A stretch of 15,643 nt of DNA from an uncultured bacterium (GCA_902779075.1 CACZAK010000151.1:1-15643); one strand, 5' to 3'; positions 7,008 to 15,014 are shown, numbered from the stretch's first letter. The notes: generated by a model from the sequence alone, not told the origin. Made by a program: numbers and translations.

Positions 7008-8507
7008 TTATTTCAACGGGGCGCAGTTGACGTGTTCGCGGATCAGGCGGCGGCGGTGTTCCGCCGCACGCACGGAGAACTCGGCGAAGTCGCGCTTTGC
7101 GGGGTCGGGATACGTCCACAGCACCTCCGCCATCGCGAAGCCGCGCGGCCAGAGCTTCCACTCCATGTCAAAGCGGTTCCACGTGTGCGACGTCCAGTTG
7201 CAGCACTCGCCGCCCACCACGTTCTTCCGCGCACCGGGCTCCACGCCGGCGAATGGATCGAACTGATAGACCTTTGAAAGCATAATACTTCCGGGGTAAA
7301 GGTAGATGTACGGATCCTCCGACAGTCCCTGGGGATGGTCGAAGTAGCAGTACGACGTGGGACAGCGCACGATCTCGTAACCCTTGTTCGCCGCAAGCGC
7401 CCCTGCGCCGTGGTGGCGCCAACACATGCCCATCGTCGTCTTCGGGAGCATCGACGTGAAGGCGTCACCCTTGGCGTTCTGGTTTTTGGAATCCACGAAT
7501 ATCTCGTCCCACCCGATCGTGCGACGTCCCTTCTTCGCGAGATACTCCACGAAGTAACGTGTGAGCCACGGCTGGATGTCCTCCACGCCTTTCAACCCCT
7601 TCTCCTTGATGAACGCCTGGCACTTCGGGCACTTCGCCCACGCGCGGCGGGGACACTCGTCGCCGCCGATGTGGATGACCTCTGATGGGAACAGCTCGCA
7701 CACGTAGTCCAACACCTTCTCGACGAAGTGGATGGCATCGGGATTGCCCACGCACATCACGCTGTCGCCTCCCCAGCGCGACAGCGGCTGGCGTCCGTGC
7801 TTCAGGATATTGTTGGGATCGCAACTCAGCTCGGGATACGCGCAGAGTGCGCAGAGGAAGTGTCCGGGGAACTCGATTTCCGGCACCACGGTGATGTGCC
7901 GCGCCTTCGCGTAGGCGAGAATCTCCTTCACGTCGTTCGCGGTGTAGTAGAACGGCCCCACTTTCTCGCCGAAGGAACGCGGCTTCTGTCCCTTGCGCGT
8001 CAACCACTCGTCGCCGTACTTCACGAGCTCTGGGAAATCGGGGATCTCCAGCGTCCACGACTGGTCGTCGGTGATGTGCCAGTGGAATACGTTGAGCTTG
8101 AACCAGGACATCTGCTCGAGCGTGCGCATCACCACCTCCTTGCCGAAGAAGTGGCGCGCGTCGTCGAAATGGACGCCGCGCCAGCGGAACGCGGGTGAGT
8201 CCTTGATTTCAAGACAGGGGAGTGTCGCAGTCTCCGGCGAGCGCAACTGCGCCAACGTCACCTTCGCGTAGAAGAGCCCCGCGTCGTAGGAATGGCGGAT
8301 CGTCACGCCGTCCTTCGTAATCGAAAGCTCGTAGCCCTCGGGCGGAATCGACGCGACAACCTCGACCTTCGGCGAATTGGTCGCGGCAAACGCGACAGTC
8401 CCGCCAGTGAGTTTCAATTCCCTCGGTATCGGTATAAGTGCCGGCAAAGAGGCGAATGACGAACCCGCCATCGCAACCGCAAGCAAGCCAACGACTATTC
8501 TTTTCAT
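7008..8507 (-). CDS. Secreted beta-N-acetylhexosaminidase, glycoside hydrolase family 20
   Basis: The 499-residue exo-enzyme removes terminal beta-linked GlcNAc or GalNAc by substrate-assisted catalysis. It has a signal peptide (about 1-19), an N-terminal GH20b-like domain (LPALIPIPREL to about residue 105), then the catalytic barrel: GVHFDDARHFF (111-121), NVFHWHITDDQSW (139-151), VVPEIEFPGH (207-216) and VIHIGGDECPRRAW (277-290, catalytic pair Asp283-Glu284). An ATG 12 codons upstream (8543) would destroy the signal peptide. GGAGGG at 8516-8521, 8 bases upstream, supports 8507. The gene starts 2 bases after the esterase stop, so translation is probably coupled. The C-terminus, HRRRLIREHVNCAPLK, recurs as a relic at the right end of the window. 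Confidence 0.95.
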   Translation of the reverse strand: MKRIVVGLLAVAMAGSSFASLPALIPIPRELKLTGGTVAFAATNSPKVEVVASIPPEGYELSITKDGVTIRHSYDAGLFYAKVTLAQLRSPETATLPCLEIKDSPAFRWRGVHFDDARHFFGKEVVMRTLEQMSWFKLNVFHWHITDDQSWTLEIPDFPELVKYGDEWLTRKGQKPRSFGEKVGPFYYTANDVKEILAYAKARHITVVPEIEFPGHFLCALCAYPELSCDPNNILKHGRQPLSRWGGDSVMCVGNPDAIHFVEKVLDYVCELFPSEVIHIGGDECPRRAWAKCPKCQAFIKEKGLKGVEDIQPWLTRYFVEYLAKKGRRTIGWDEIFVDSKNQNAKGDAFTSMLPKTTMGMCWRHHGAGALAANKGYEIVRCPTSYCYFDHPQGLSEDPYIYLYPGSIMLSKVYQFDPFAGVEPGARKNVVGGECCNWTSHTWNRFDMEWKLWPRGFAMAEVLWTYPDPAKRDFAEFSVRAAEHRRRLIREHVNCAPLK

Positions 8508-8509
8508 TT

Positions 8510-9370
8510 TCACTTCCCTCCACGGCGCTGCGAAAAGAGCCATTCAAAAACCTTGTCATCGGAGAACGTCGGCGTCCACACATTGTGCCCCAGCCCCTTG
8601 TACTCGCGGTAGAGTATCTTCTTCCCTCCTGCGGCCTTGATGGCGGCGACCATGTCGCGAGAGCGGCAGACGGGCACACCCTTGTCGTTGGAACCGTGGA
8701 ACGCCCATATCGGTATGTCCGTCAGGCGCGGCGCCTGCGCCACGTCGCCTCCGCCGCAGCACGGCAGCCCGGCTGCAAACAGCTCTGGGCGCCTCTGCAG
8801 AAGCTCCCACGCGGCATAGCCGCCCATTGATATTCCCATCAGGTAAACCCTGTCGCGGTCAACTGGATAGCGCACAATCGCATCGTCGATAATCTCCATC
8901 GCCATGCGCAGGGACGGCGTGGGCTTCTTCTTCATCGTGCTCTTGGTGTTCTCCCATGGAGCATCCACCCACTTGCGTCGCCTTGGAGTCTGCGGGGCGA
9001 TGAAAACGTATTCCTCCCCGTGCCTCTTCGCCCAGGAGATGAAGTCCGCCCCTCCGGTCTTGATCTGGTCAAGGTTATTCGTGCCCCAGCTGCCAGCGCC
9101 GTGCATGTGGACTACGAGCGGATACAGCCGCCCAGGCTCCGGTTTTGCAGGGACATGCAACCGGTACGGCAGCGTCTTGCCGTCCGCACTTTTCCACTCC
9201 TTCGCCTCAGTCGCCGCAAGCGCCTCCTCGAATACTTTCGTGTTCCCCTTGCGCTCGGCCGCGATCTGCGCCTTGATGCCGGAAGTTCCGCCATTGACGG
9301 ACGGCGCGGCGGCGAACGTAGAACCAACCGCCACGGCTACGGCCAACGAAATCAAGTATTGTGCTTTCAT
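8510..9370 (-). CDS. Secreted CE1-like/phospholipase-carboxylesterase alpha/beta hydrolase
   Basis: The 286-residue serine esterase has a signal peptide (about 1-21). The core holds PLVVHMHGAGSWG (84-96, oxyanion region), VYLMGISMGGYAAW (175-188, nucleophile Ser181 in G-x-S-x-G), WAFHGSNDKGVPV (222-234, Asp229) and GLGHNVW (259-265, His262), a complete catalytic triad. Homologues are variously annotated as prolyl-oligopeptidase-like, PHB-depolymerase-like or carbohydrate esterase family 1. In this operon removal of acetyl or feruloyl-type groups from the glycan is the likeliest role, but the acyl group cannot be read from sequence. The start ATG overlaps the stop of the upstream hydrolase gene (ATGA at 9367-9370), and the stop is 2 bases before GH20. 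Confidence 0.88.
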   Translation of the reverse strand: MKAQYLISLAVAVAVGSTFAAAPSVNGGTSGIKAQIAAERKGNTKVFEEALAATEAKEWKSADGKTLPYRLHVPAKPEPGRLYPLVVHMHGAGSWGTNNLDQIKTGGADFISWAKRHGEEYVFIAPQTPRRRKWVDAPWENTKSTMKKKPTPSLRMAMEIIDDAIVRYPVDRDRVYLMGISMGGYAAWELLQRRPELFAAGLPCCGGGDVAQAPRLTDIPIWAFHGSNDKGVPVCRSRDMVAAIKAAGGKKILYREYKGLGHNVWTPTFSDDKVFEWLFSQRRGGK

Positions 9371-10338
9371 TTTTCTCCCTCTCCAATGAAGAATTGCATG
9401 ACTGTCTTTGCCTCACCTGGCTCAACGCCATGCGGATGGTGCCCGTATTCCGAATGTTCAAGCACCGTCGCCGCGCCACCCGCTGCCTTGAACTTCGATA
9501 GAAACGCCTTTGAATTTGAGGTTGGCTTTACGGCGATGTCGGAAGTACCGTAAACGAGCAAGACTTTGATGCCCGCCTTCGCGATTTCACCTGCGCGGTT
9601 CACTGGCATACGCGGGTCGTCGCGCCAGCCGCCAGCAGGAGCGGTCGTTTCCCATTGACCAAGTCCAACCTTGGCGGGCGGCGTGTAACCGTCGAATGTG
9701 AGCAATGCGTTGTCAAAATATATCCGCGCCACGTTCGCCGACTTCGCCGCCGCGTACTGCGCGGCCATAAACCCGCCCCAGCTGAGGCCGATCAGATTCG
9801 CCTTAGGCGCGAATCCGAGTTCGTTCACGAGAAACACCTGGAACGCCTCCGCCGCCTCGACGCCCGTCTTGTCCATGCGCGTGTCGAAAAGCTCGATGTA
9901 GGCGTAGTGGAATCCACGCTTCAGCAGGTCCGCCACGCATGTGCGCCCGGCGTCGCATTCCGGCCAGAGCATGTTCCAGATCCAGGCTGAATCCTTGCGT
10001 GGCGCGTGGGACGGTTCCACGATCCATGCCTTGCGTCCGTTGAAGTCGAAATGCGTGCGGCGGTAGCCATGCCACATGTCCTCACGCACGACCTTGCACT
10101 TCTTCGCGATCTTCGCGCGCAGCGATTCGCCCTTCAGCTCCGCGTCCATCTGCGCATTCACGTGCTTGATGATGTCGATCTCCTCCGGGTCGTAGGGGCG
10201 GAGCGACGGACGGAACAGGTCGTGGAACCACTTCGTCATCTTGTAGCCCCGGTAGCCCTTCTCGACCTGTTTCCACATGCCCTCCCACGGCTCGTAGGTC
10301 TGGTACTTGCCGGCGACGAATCCCCAGCACGTAGCCAT
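9367..10338 (-). CDS. C-terminal part of broken GH5-like/alpha-beta hydrolase fusion: GH5 tail plus esterase domain
   Basis: This frame opens inside a GH5-like barrel (CWGFVAGKYQTYEPWEGMW, then FRPSLRPYDPEEIDIIK to about residue 58). It continues without a stop into a complete alpha/beta hydrolase (about 86-323): THFDFNGRKAWIVEPS, IGLSWGGFMAAQ (Ser186), VYGTSDIAVKP (Asp267) and YGHHPHGV (catalytic His among 300-303). The N-terminal 58 residues belong to the glycosidase encoded just upstream in another frame, so the listed ATG is only the first in-frame one (MATCWGF) and is not a natural start. Ribosomes could also restart at later Met codons. The esterase domain itself has its triad. The stop overlaps the next esterase gene by 4 bases. 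The hydrolase domain resembles secreted esterases of glycan loci, with unknown substrate. Confidence 0.75.
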   Translation of the reverse strand: MATCWGFVAGKYQTYEPWEGMWKQVEKGYRGYKMTKWFHDLFRPSLRPYDPEEIDIIKHVNAQMDAELKGESLRAKIAKKCKVVREDMWHGYRRTHFDFNGRKAWIVEPSHAPRKDSAWIWNMLWPECDAGRTCVADLLKRGFHYAYIELFDTRMDKTGVEAAEAFQVFLVNELGFAPKANLIGLSWGGFMAAQYAAAKSANVARIYFDNALLTFDGYTPPAKVGLGQWETTAPAGGWRDDPRMPVNRAGEIAKAGIKVLLVYGTSDIAVKPTSNSKAFLSKFKAAGGAATVLEHSEYGHHPHGVEPGEAKTVMQFFIGEGEK

Positions 10339-11234
10339 TCGGTGTTGACCATCGGACGCCCGAACTTCGCCTTGATTTCCTTCGCATACTTGATCTGCGA
10401 GTGGAGCGGACCGTAGCAGTGGTAGCTGATGATGTCGCTCCACGCGGCGGCAATTCCCTCGGCGGTCTCCAAGTTCGGTTCCAGCTTCCCGCGCCACAGA
10501 TCCGCCGCGCACGGATGCTTCACGCCGATCTTCCACGCAAGCTCGAACATCTCCTTGACGAGCGGGGCGGACACCTTGCCCCGGTTGTTGTTGCCGGGCT
10601 CGTTCCAGATGTTCCAGAAGAGGACGCGGTCGTCGTCCTTGTACTTCTCCATCACCTCGCCGCACATCTGGAAAAACTTGGGACGCAGCTCCGGATCGTC
10701 CGCGCTGATATAGCCGACCGCGCCCGGGAAGCTTCCGTGCTGGCTCCGTTTGCGGCCGCCGTGGTAGCCAACATCGTAGGGCTGCGGGCCGGGCTTGGGG
10801 ACGGACCACAGTTCCTTCGGCCGCGAACAGTCGTTGCCGAGACAGAGGATGGCGCGGATCTTGTGCTTCCCGCACAGCGCGAGGAAGCGCTCGAGGTTGC
10901 GCATGTAGCCGGCGCGGTCTTCGCACCACACGGCGAAGCCGTTGTCCTCCGCGATGATCACGCGCACGGCGTTGAAGCCGATGGACTCCGCCAGCGCGAG
11001 CTCGCGGTCCATCTCCTCGAAGCGGCGTTCGCAGTCCCACACCTGCCACATGTCGTAGCGGTTGGGCGAGCTCGCGGGCATGTAGTTGCAGCCGCGTATC
11101 CACGGCTGGGCGTTGTACCACTCCCACGCCTTTTCCTTAGTCCACGGGCCGGTGCGCGGCTCGGCGGAATATGCAGGTGTGAAAATGAGGAAATATGAAA
11201 ATATGAAAACAGCCAATGTGAAGAGTCGTTTCAT
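10236..11234 (-). pseudogene. GH5-like (cellulase/xylanase-type) glycosidase, N-terminal part, truncated by internal deletion and frameshift
   Basis: A signal peptide (MKRLFTLAVFIFSYFLIFTPAYSA) precedes a clan GH-A barrel: WIRGCNYMPASSPNRYDMW (45-63), GFNAVRVI, FWNIWNEPG (207-214, acid/base Glu212) and RPMVNTEW (293-300, nucleophile Glu299). Right after TEW the sequence jumps to a CWGFVAGKYQT block that lies in another frame. Relatives have about 20-26 residues between these motifs and here only 3-4 remain, so about 22 codons plus a frame change have been lost. This frame then runs on with unrelated Arg/Ser-rich residues to a stop at 10236. An earlier ATG (11258) exists, but 11234 fits the signal peptide and GGAGG at 11245-11249. 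The gene begins 28 bases after the stop of the large secreted protein gene. An assembly error cannot be excluded. Confidence 0.8.
11191..11209. repeat. 8-bp tandem repeat inside signal-peptide codons of the GH5-like gene
   Basis: AAATATGA occurs twice in a row, followed by a partial third copy (AAA). On the coding strand the patch gives the hydrophobic core FIFSYF of the signal peptide. It is another AT-rich micro-repeat within GC-rich coding DNA. Confidence 0.5.
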
Positions 11235-11262
11235 TTCTGCCTTGCCTCCGTATGACATTCCC

Positions 11263-13734
11263 CTACTTCACGATGAGCATAAAGCCCTTCCGCACCGCGT
11301 AGAGTCCGTCGCTGCGGACTTCGAGCTTGTAGCTGCTTTCGGATGCGTCCCGCACGAACGTCACCGTGTTGATGTTCGAGGGGGCTGTCGTCCACGAAAT
11401 AATCGGATTGCTCAAATCCGAATCGCCAAGCCTGATCGTGACCGTCGCGTTTGCGGCGAACTGGATTCCGCCAGTCGTCGCTGCCGTCAGACTTCCCGTA
11501 GCCTGCGAGAAGTCGATAGTCGAGCCGTCCTGTAGTGTGCATGACAAGTCCGAGGGTGCACCCACTGGCGCAAGCGTCCTGTACACCAGAATCTTTGAAG
11601 GATCGCGCGCATACGTGGAAGCAGACCTCCTCGCCACATAGTTGCCCAAGGACAACGTACTGTATGGCCTTATGAGCGCCGTCACGTCGAACGTCGCGTT
11701 CGTGGCATTCACGCCGTCGTCTGAAGAGGGGGCAAACCACAGGTGCTCCGGGAACACCACAATTCCCTCCGTGACCGTCGTGTTCTTGAAATAGAGATAC
11801 GAACTATTCTCGGAAATGATTGTGAGCGTATGCCCACCAAGGTCAAGCTGTGTCGTGCCTGAATCGCGTCCGATAAACCCACCCTTTGCCGTATGCTCCC
11901 AGTACGAATCCGTCGTGAGCCGGACGTCCGAGACAAGCGCGGCGGAATCGGTGTCGGCGGAACACTTCAGCGTTCCGCCGTTCATCGTGAAGCGGCAATC
12001 AGTGAAGTCGCGCGCGCCGGAAGCCAGTTCCACCATCGCGCCGGATTCGACGACAACCTCCGCAGCCAACTTCTCAACAACGATGTTGTCAAGGACGGTC
12101 GTCTTTTCCGCGCTGCCGTTGTCGGCAATCGTCTGGAGGAACTGGAGCGTGTAAACGCCATCCTCGCCTTCTCCGATCTCGAAGAACCACTCGGCGTAAT
12201 TGTATTTCGTGCGTTCTGCATACTGTACGGTAATCTCTCCAACTCGCTTCGACACACCTCCGCGCACGAGGTTGACCGAGTGCGTCGCAGGCGCATGGTT
12301 CACATCGGCGCGCGTCGTATAGTTGTATGATATGCGGTAACGCCCGCGCGTCAGCGGCAATCCGCTTTGTTCCAAAGAAAGGTCACCGCTGTGCCCCTTC
12401 CCGTCAGTGTCCGTCGTCTTCATGAAAAACCCGTACGCACCCATGATCTCGTTGATCTGCGTCTGGTTGGAAATCCATAATCCAGTGGCCGGACCTGAAA
12501 GCCCCATGTAGGACGGATTGGACATCGTCCATTCGGGGCAGTTGAATCCGGACGCACTTGCATAGTTCCAATCCTTTTTGTTGTTCTTCGGCACAACGGT
12601 TCCTTCGCCGTCGAAGCCGCCGTTCCTAACAAGATTGCCTCCAGCCGTGCCAAGGAGCGCGGTAGTTCCATTGCCCTTCACGGAAACGACGCCGTTGCTG
12701 ACAACCGTGCCGCCTGTGTATGACTGCCCGGCCTTGGTCGGCAAATACGTCCCCGCGCCAGTCTTCACAAGGCGGACATTGCCCGTCACCTTTACTACGT
12801 CGTTCGTGGATGCTCCGTTGACGATAAGCGAGGAAATGGAAGATGCCGAATTGGTAATCGCAACGTCAAGATATCCGGGAATCAAGGCGGCGGTGCCGTA
12901 GTTCTCGATGAACATATTCCGCGCACGGTCGTACATACCGACGGCTGAATCGGAAATGCGCACCGCCGGAACCATGTCGCACTTCGTCACGTTGTTCGTG
13001 TCAGTTACCTTGAACGAGTATATCTTGCATTTTGGAATGAAGCCGAGGTCGGTTCCTCTTTTAGACTCAAGAAGATCGGCCCCTTGCGCATGTGCGCCGA
13101 GAATGCTGAACGGACCAGTCGCAATGTCGTACGCCCCCGTGGTTGTTGTAAGCACCGTGGAACCATTCACCTTGCAAGCGCCCGTGTTGCCGTCCACGCT
13201 GATTTCGTACACGCCTCCTTTGGAAAATCCAGGAGAGTAGGTCGATCCTGTCGTCGTGCCGGATGCCCGGTGATCAACGCGAAACTTCGTCGTTCCTCCA
13301 ATACCGGCCATGAAGGAATTTACGTTGCCGGCTCCACGAGAACAGAAAAGAATCCACCATTCGGATGATGTGCTGGGCGTTCCGGTCAGTTCTAGTTTCA
13401 TTTCCACGCGGTCTGAACCGGCGGGAGTGTAGTCGGAATACAGCCACTGGTGTCCGGTGGACTCGACGCTTTCAATGAACGAATAGCCAGGGACATCCTC
13501 GCCCTCGACGACAGGGCGCGCAAGTGCCTTGACGGATAGGCTGTGTCCGTTCAGGTCGAGCGTTGCGCCGTTCTTGAGGTAGAGCGTGCCATCCACCGTC
13601 ATGTCGGCGGAAAGCTGCGTATCGACGCTGATTGTCTCGTCAGCTATGGACTGCGAGAGAGTCGCGACTGCAAACAGGGTGGTAAAAGCGGCTTTTAGCA
13701 CACTCCTGATTTTACGAGTTATTTTCATTTTCAT
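11263..13734 (-). CDS. Large secreted beta-strand-repeat protein with LamG-like and jelly-roll domains
   Basis: The 823-residue protein is the first gene of the operon. A signal peptide (about 1-32) is followed by a short beta-repeat (TLYLKNGATLDLNGHSLSV). Next is a LamG/concanavalin-like region (about 72-285: SFIESVESTGHQWLYSDYTP, RVEMKLELTG, CKIYSFKVTD), then an autotransporter-associated strand repeat (LVKTGAGTYLPTKAGQSYTG, about 322-341). A DUF642/CBM-like jelly roll follows (about 365-560: LVRNGGFDGEG, TVLDNIVVEKLA), and further beta-helix sequence runs to the end. There is no autotransporter barrel, PEP-CTERM or type IX tail. It ends GFMLIVK. I infer a surface or extracellular glycan-binding or adhesion role. 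Start: AAGGG lies 8 bases upstream. A second Met two codons in is possible. Confidence 0.8.
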   Translation of the reverse strand: MKMKITRKIRSVLKAAFTTLFAVATLSQSIADETISVDTQLSADMTVDGTLYLKNGATLDLNGHSLSVKALARPVVEGEDVPGYSFIESVESTGHQWLYSDYTPAGSDRVEMKLELTGTPSTSSEWWILFCSRGAGNVNSFMAGIGGTTKFRVDHRASGTTTGSTYSPGFSKGGVYEISVDGNTGACKVNGSTVLTTTTGAYDIATGPFSILGAHAQGADLLESKRGTDLGFIPKCKIYSFKVTDTNNVTKCDMVPAVRISDSAVGMYDRARNMFIENYGTAALIPGYLDVAITNSASSISSLIVNGASTNDVVKVTGNVRLVKTGAGTYLPTKAGQSYTGGTVVSNGVVSVKGNGTTALLGTAGGNLVRNGGFDGEGTVVPKNNKKDWNYASASGFNCPEWTMSNPSYMGLSGPATGLWISNQTQINEIMGAYGFFMKTTDTDGKGHSGDLSLEQSGLPLTRGRYRISYNYTTRADVNHAPATHSVNLVRGGVSKRVGEITVQYAERTKYNYAEWFFEIGEGEDGVYTLQFLQTIADNGSAEKTTVLDNIVVEKLAAEVVVESGAMVELASGARDFTDCRFTMNGGTLKCSADTDSAALVSDVRLTTDSYWEHTAKGGFIGRDSGTTQLDLGGHTLTIISENSSYLYFKNTTVTEGIVVFPEHLWFAPSSDDGVNATNATFDVTALIRPYSTLSLGNYVARRSASTYARDPSKILVYRTLAPVGAPSDLSCTLQDGSTIDFSQATGSLTAATTGGIQFAANATVTIRLGDSDLSNPIISWTTAPSNINTVTFVRDASESSYKLEVRSDGLYAVRKGFMLIVK

Positions 13735-13765
13735 GGACTTTTCCCTTCTTGATTGGAACGCAAAT

Positions 13766-13774
13766 ATTATATCA
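13766..13774 (-). promoter_or_regulatory. Extended -10 promoter element for the minus-strand operon
   Basis: The minus strand reads TGATATAAT, a perfect extended -10 (TGn plus TATAAT, hexamer 13766-13771). The inferred start is near 13759, giving a leader of about 25 bases with a ribosome site before the ATG at 13734. No TTGACA-like box is at the proper distance, as expected for an activator-dependent promoter. Confidence 0.65.
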
Positions 13775-13792
13775 TAGATCGCGTCCTAAAAG

Positions 13793-13833
13793 ATAGTCGA
13801 TTGGACACAAAAAACATAGTCAATCGGACAGAA
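13793..13833. promoter_or_regulatory. Two 18-bp direct repeats, candidate AraC/XylR-type operator
   Basis: ATAGTCGATTGGACACAA (13793-13810) and ATAGTCAATCGGACAGAA (13816-13833) match at 15 of 18 positions with a 23-base period. Their centres lie about -42 and -65 from the inferred operon start, where AraC-family activators commonly bind as dimers on direct repeats. The second copy also covers the -35 region of the regulator's own promoter, which would allow autorepression. Confidence 0.65.
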
Positions 13834-13837
13834 GGTG

Positions 13838-13846
13838 TGGTATAAT
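13838..13846 (+). promoter_or_regulatory. Extended -10 promoter element for the XylR-type regulator
   Basis: TGGTATAAT is a perfect extended -10. Transcription would start near 13853, only about 4 bases before the ATG at 13857, so the message may be nearly leaderless. No clear ribosome site precedes that ATG. Confidence 0.6.
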
Positions 13847-13856
13847 ACCCCTCACC

Positions 13857-15014
13857 ATGAAGATGATACTGTTCTTTCAATCGACGACACGGAAGAGCTG
13901 GCGGCAAAAGCTCGACGGGATTCTCCACTATGCGCAGGGCCACGACTGGTTCGTGCAGCTCGTGGAACGCTTCGCCACGGCCTCGGACGTACGCTGCGCA
14001 CTCGAAAACTGGTCGCCCGCTGGATGCCTCGTTGATCGCGCGATGTCGAACGGACGCGCCCCGGATTCAGTGTTCCGGGGCTTCCCCACCGTCTATCTAG
14101 ACCAAAACCCCAAGATGCCGTCCTCCGAACATCCCTGCCTTCTGCACGACTCCGCCGCAACCGCCGCCCTCGCCGTCCAAGAACTCCTTGCGCTCGGATG
14201 CCGCTCATACGCATACCTCGGCACGGAAAAGGGCTTCAACTGGGACGCCCCAAGGCTTGATCGGTTCAAAACGGACGCGAAACGCGCCGGGCATTCCGTC
14301 GCCGTGCTGCACCGCAAGTCGCTCGTCGCCGCGTTGCGTTCTCTGCCGAAGCCGTGCGGCATCCTCGGTGCGAACGACTACTCCGCGATGGAGGCGTACC
14401 ACGCCGCGACAAAGGCCGGACTTTCCATCCCCGACGACGTCCTTGTCGCGGGGATAGACAACGACGAGAACTTCTGCGAAGCGGTTTCGCCGGGTATCAC
14501 CAGCGTTGAGCCGGACTTCGAAGGCGCGGGATGGCGGCTCGGCGAAATACTTGCTGAAGAAATCGCCCGACTGGACACCTCCCGTCCCGCCAGCCCCTTC
14601 CCGAAAATCGAATACTACGGCCCGCTGCGCATCGTGCGGCGCGGCTCGACGTTCGCCGACAGGGGACAGAGCCTCTCCGTGCGCCATGCGCTCGAGTACG
14701 TGCGTCGGCACGGATGCGAACGCGGCATTTCAATTGACGCGGTCGCCGCCGCGATGGGATGTTCGCGTTCGCTCGCCACGAGCCGGTTCCGCAAGGAGAC
14801 CGGGCGCACAATTCTCGACGAGGTACACGACGTCAGGTTCCGCAACATGTGTGACCTGCTCTCCCGCAGCAGCCTTCCCGTCGCGATGGTCGTGGAGAAA
14901 TGCGGCTACGAATCGGACGGCTTCGCGAAGAAGCTGTTCCTCAGCCGCACCGGCATGACCATGCGCGAATACCGCAAGGCGAATGCCAGGCCTACTTCAG
15001 CGGGGTACAATTGA
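13857..15014 (+). CDS. XylR-type AraC family transcriptional regulator with LacI-like sensor domain
   Basis: The 385-residue protein has residues 1-270 resembling the periplasmic-binding-protein-like sensor of LacI/XylR regulators (WSPAGCLVDRAM, GFPTVYLDQNP, AALAVQELLALGCRSYAYLG, GILGANDYSAMEAYHAATKAG, PDDVLVAGIDNDENFCEAVSPGITSVEPD). Residues about 276-375 are an AraC double helix-turn-helix (ISIDAVAAAMGCSRSLATSRF; VAMVVEKCGYESDGFAKKLF, then FLSRTGMTMREYRK). This domain order is that of E. coli XylR, so the ligand is probably a sugar released by the operon enzymes. It faces the operon divergently and is its likely activator. The last codons (TSAGYN) overlap a GH20 relic on the other strand, so the tail may have changed through rearrangement. 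A leader seems almost absent. Confidence 0.92.
   Translation: MKMILFFQSTTRKSWRQKLDGILHYAQGHDWFVQLVERFATASDVRCALENWSPAGCLVDRAMSNGRAPDSVFRGFPTVYLDQNPKMPSSEHPCLLHDSAATAALAVQELLALGCRSYAYLGTEKGFNWDAPRLDRFKTDAKRAGHSVAVLHRKSLVAALRSLPKPCGILGANDYSAMEAYHAATKAGLSIPDDVLVAGIDNDENFCEAVSPGITSVEPDFEGAGWRLGEILAEEIARLDTSRPASPFPKIEYYGPLRIVRRGSTFADRGQSLSVRHALEYVRRHGCERGISIDAVAAAMGCSRSLATSRFRKETGRTILDEVHDVRFRNMCDLLSRSSLPVAMVVEKCGYESDGFAKKLFLSRTGMTMREYRKANARPTSAGYN

Larger units (their letters stand above)
13735..13856. promoter_or_regulatory. Divergent control region between the operon and its regulator
   Basis: The 122-base, AT-rich gap holds everything needed for divergent control: an extended -10 box for each direction and two direct repeats between them. 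A third partial copy of the repeat core (GATTGGA at 13751-13757) lies 48 bases from the first full copy and just after the inferred operon start. Neither promoter has a good -35 box. Confidence 0.65.

Noticed and set aside
5961..7277. 438-codon open frame on the plus strand
   Set aside because: It runs antisense through GH16 and the GH20 3' end, both with intact catalytic motifs, and has no motif of its own.
8508..8543. Longer GH20 start at 8543
   Set aside because: It would add MALFAAPWREVK before a normal signal peptide and overlap the esterase gene. GGAGGG is ideally placed for the ATG at 8507.
10236..10345. Programmed ribosomal frameshift joining the GH5-like halves
   Set aside because: No slippery heptamer or obvious hairpin at the junction, and about 22 residues expected in the barrel are missing. 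A frameshift alone would not restore the fold.
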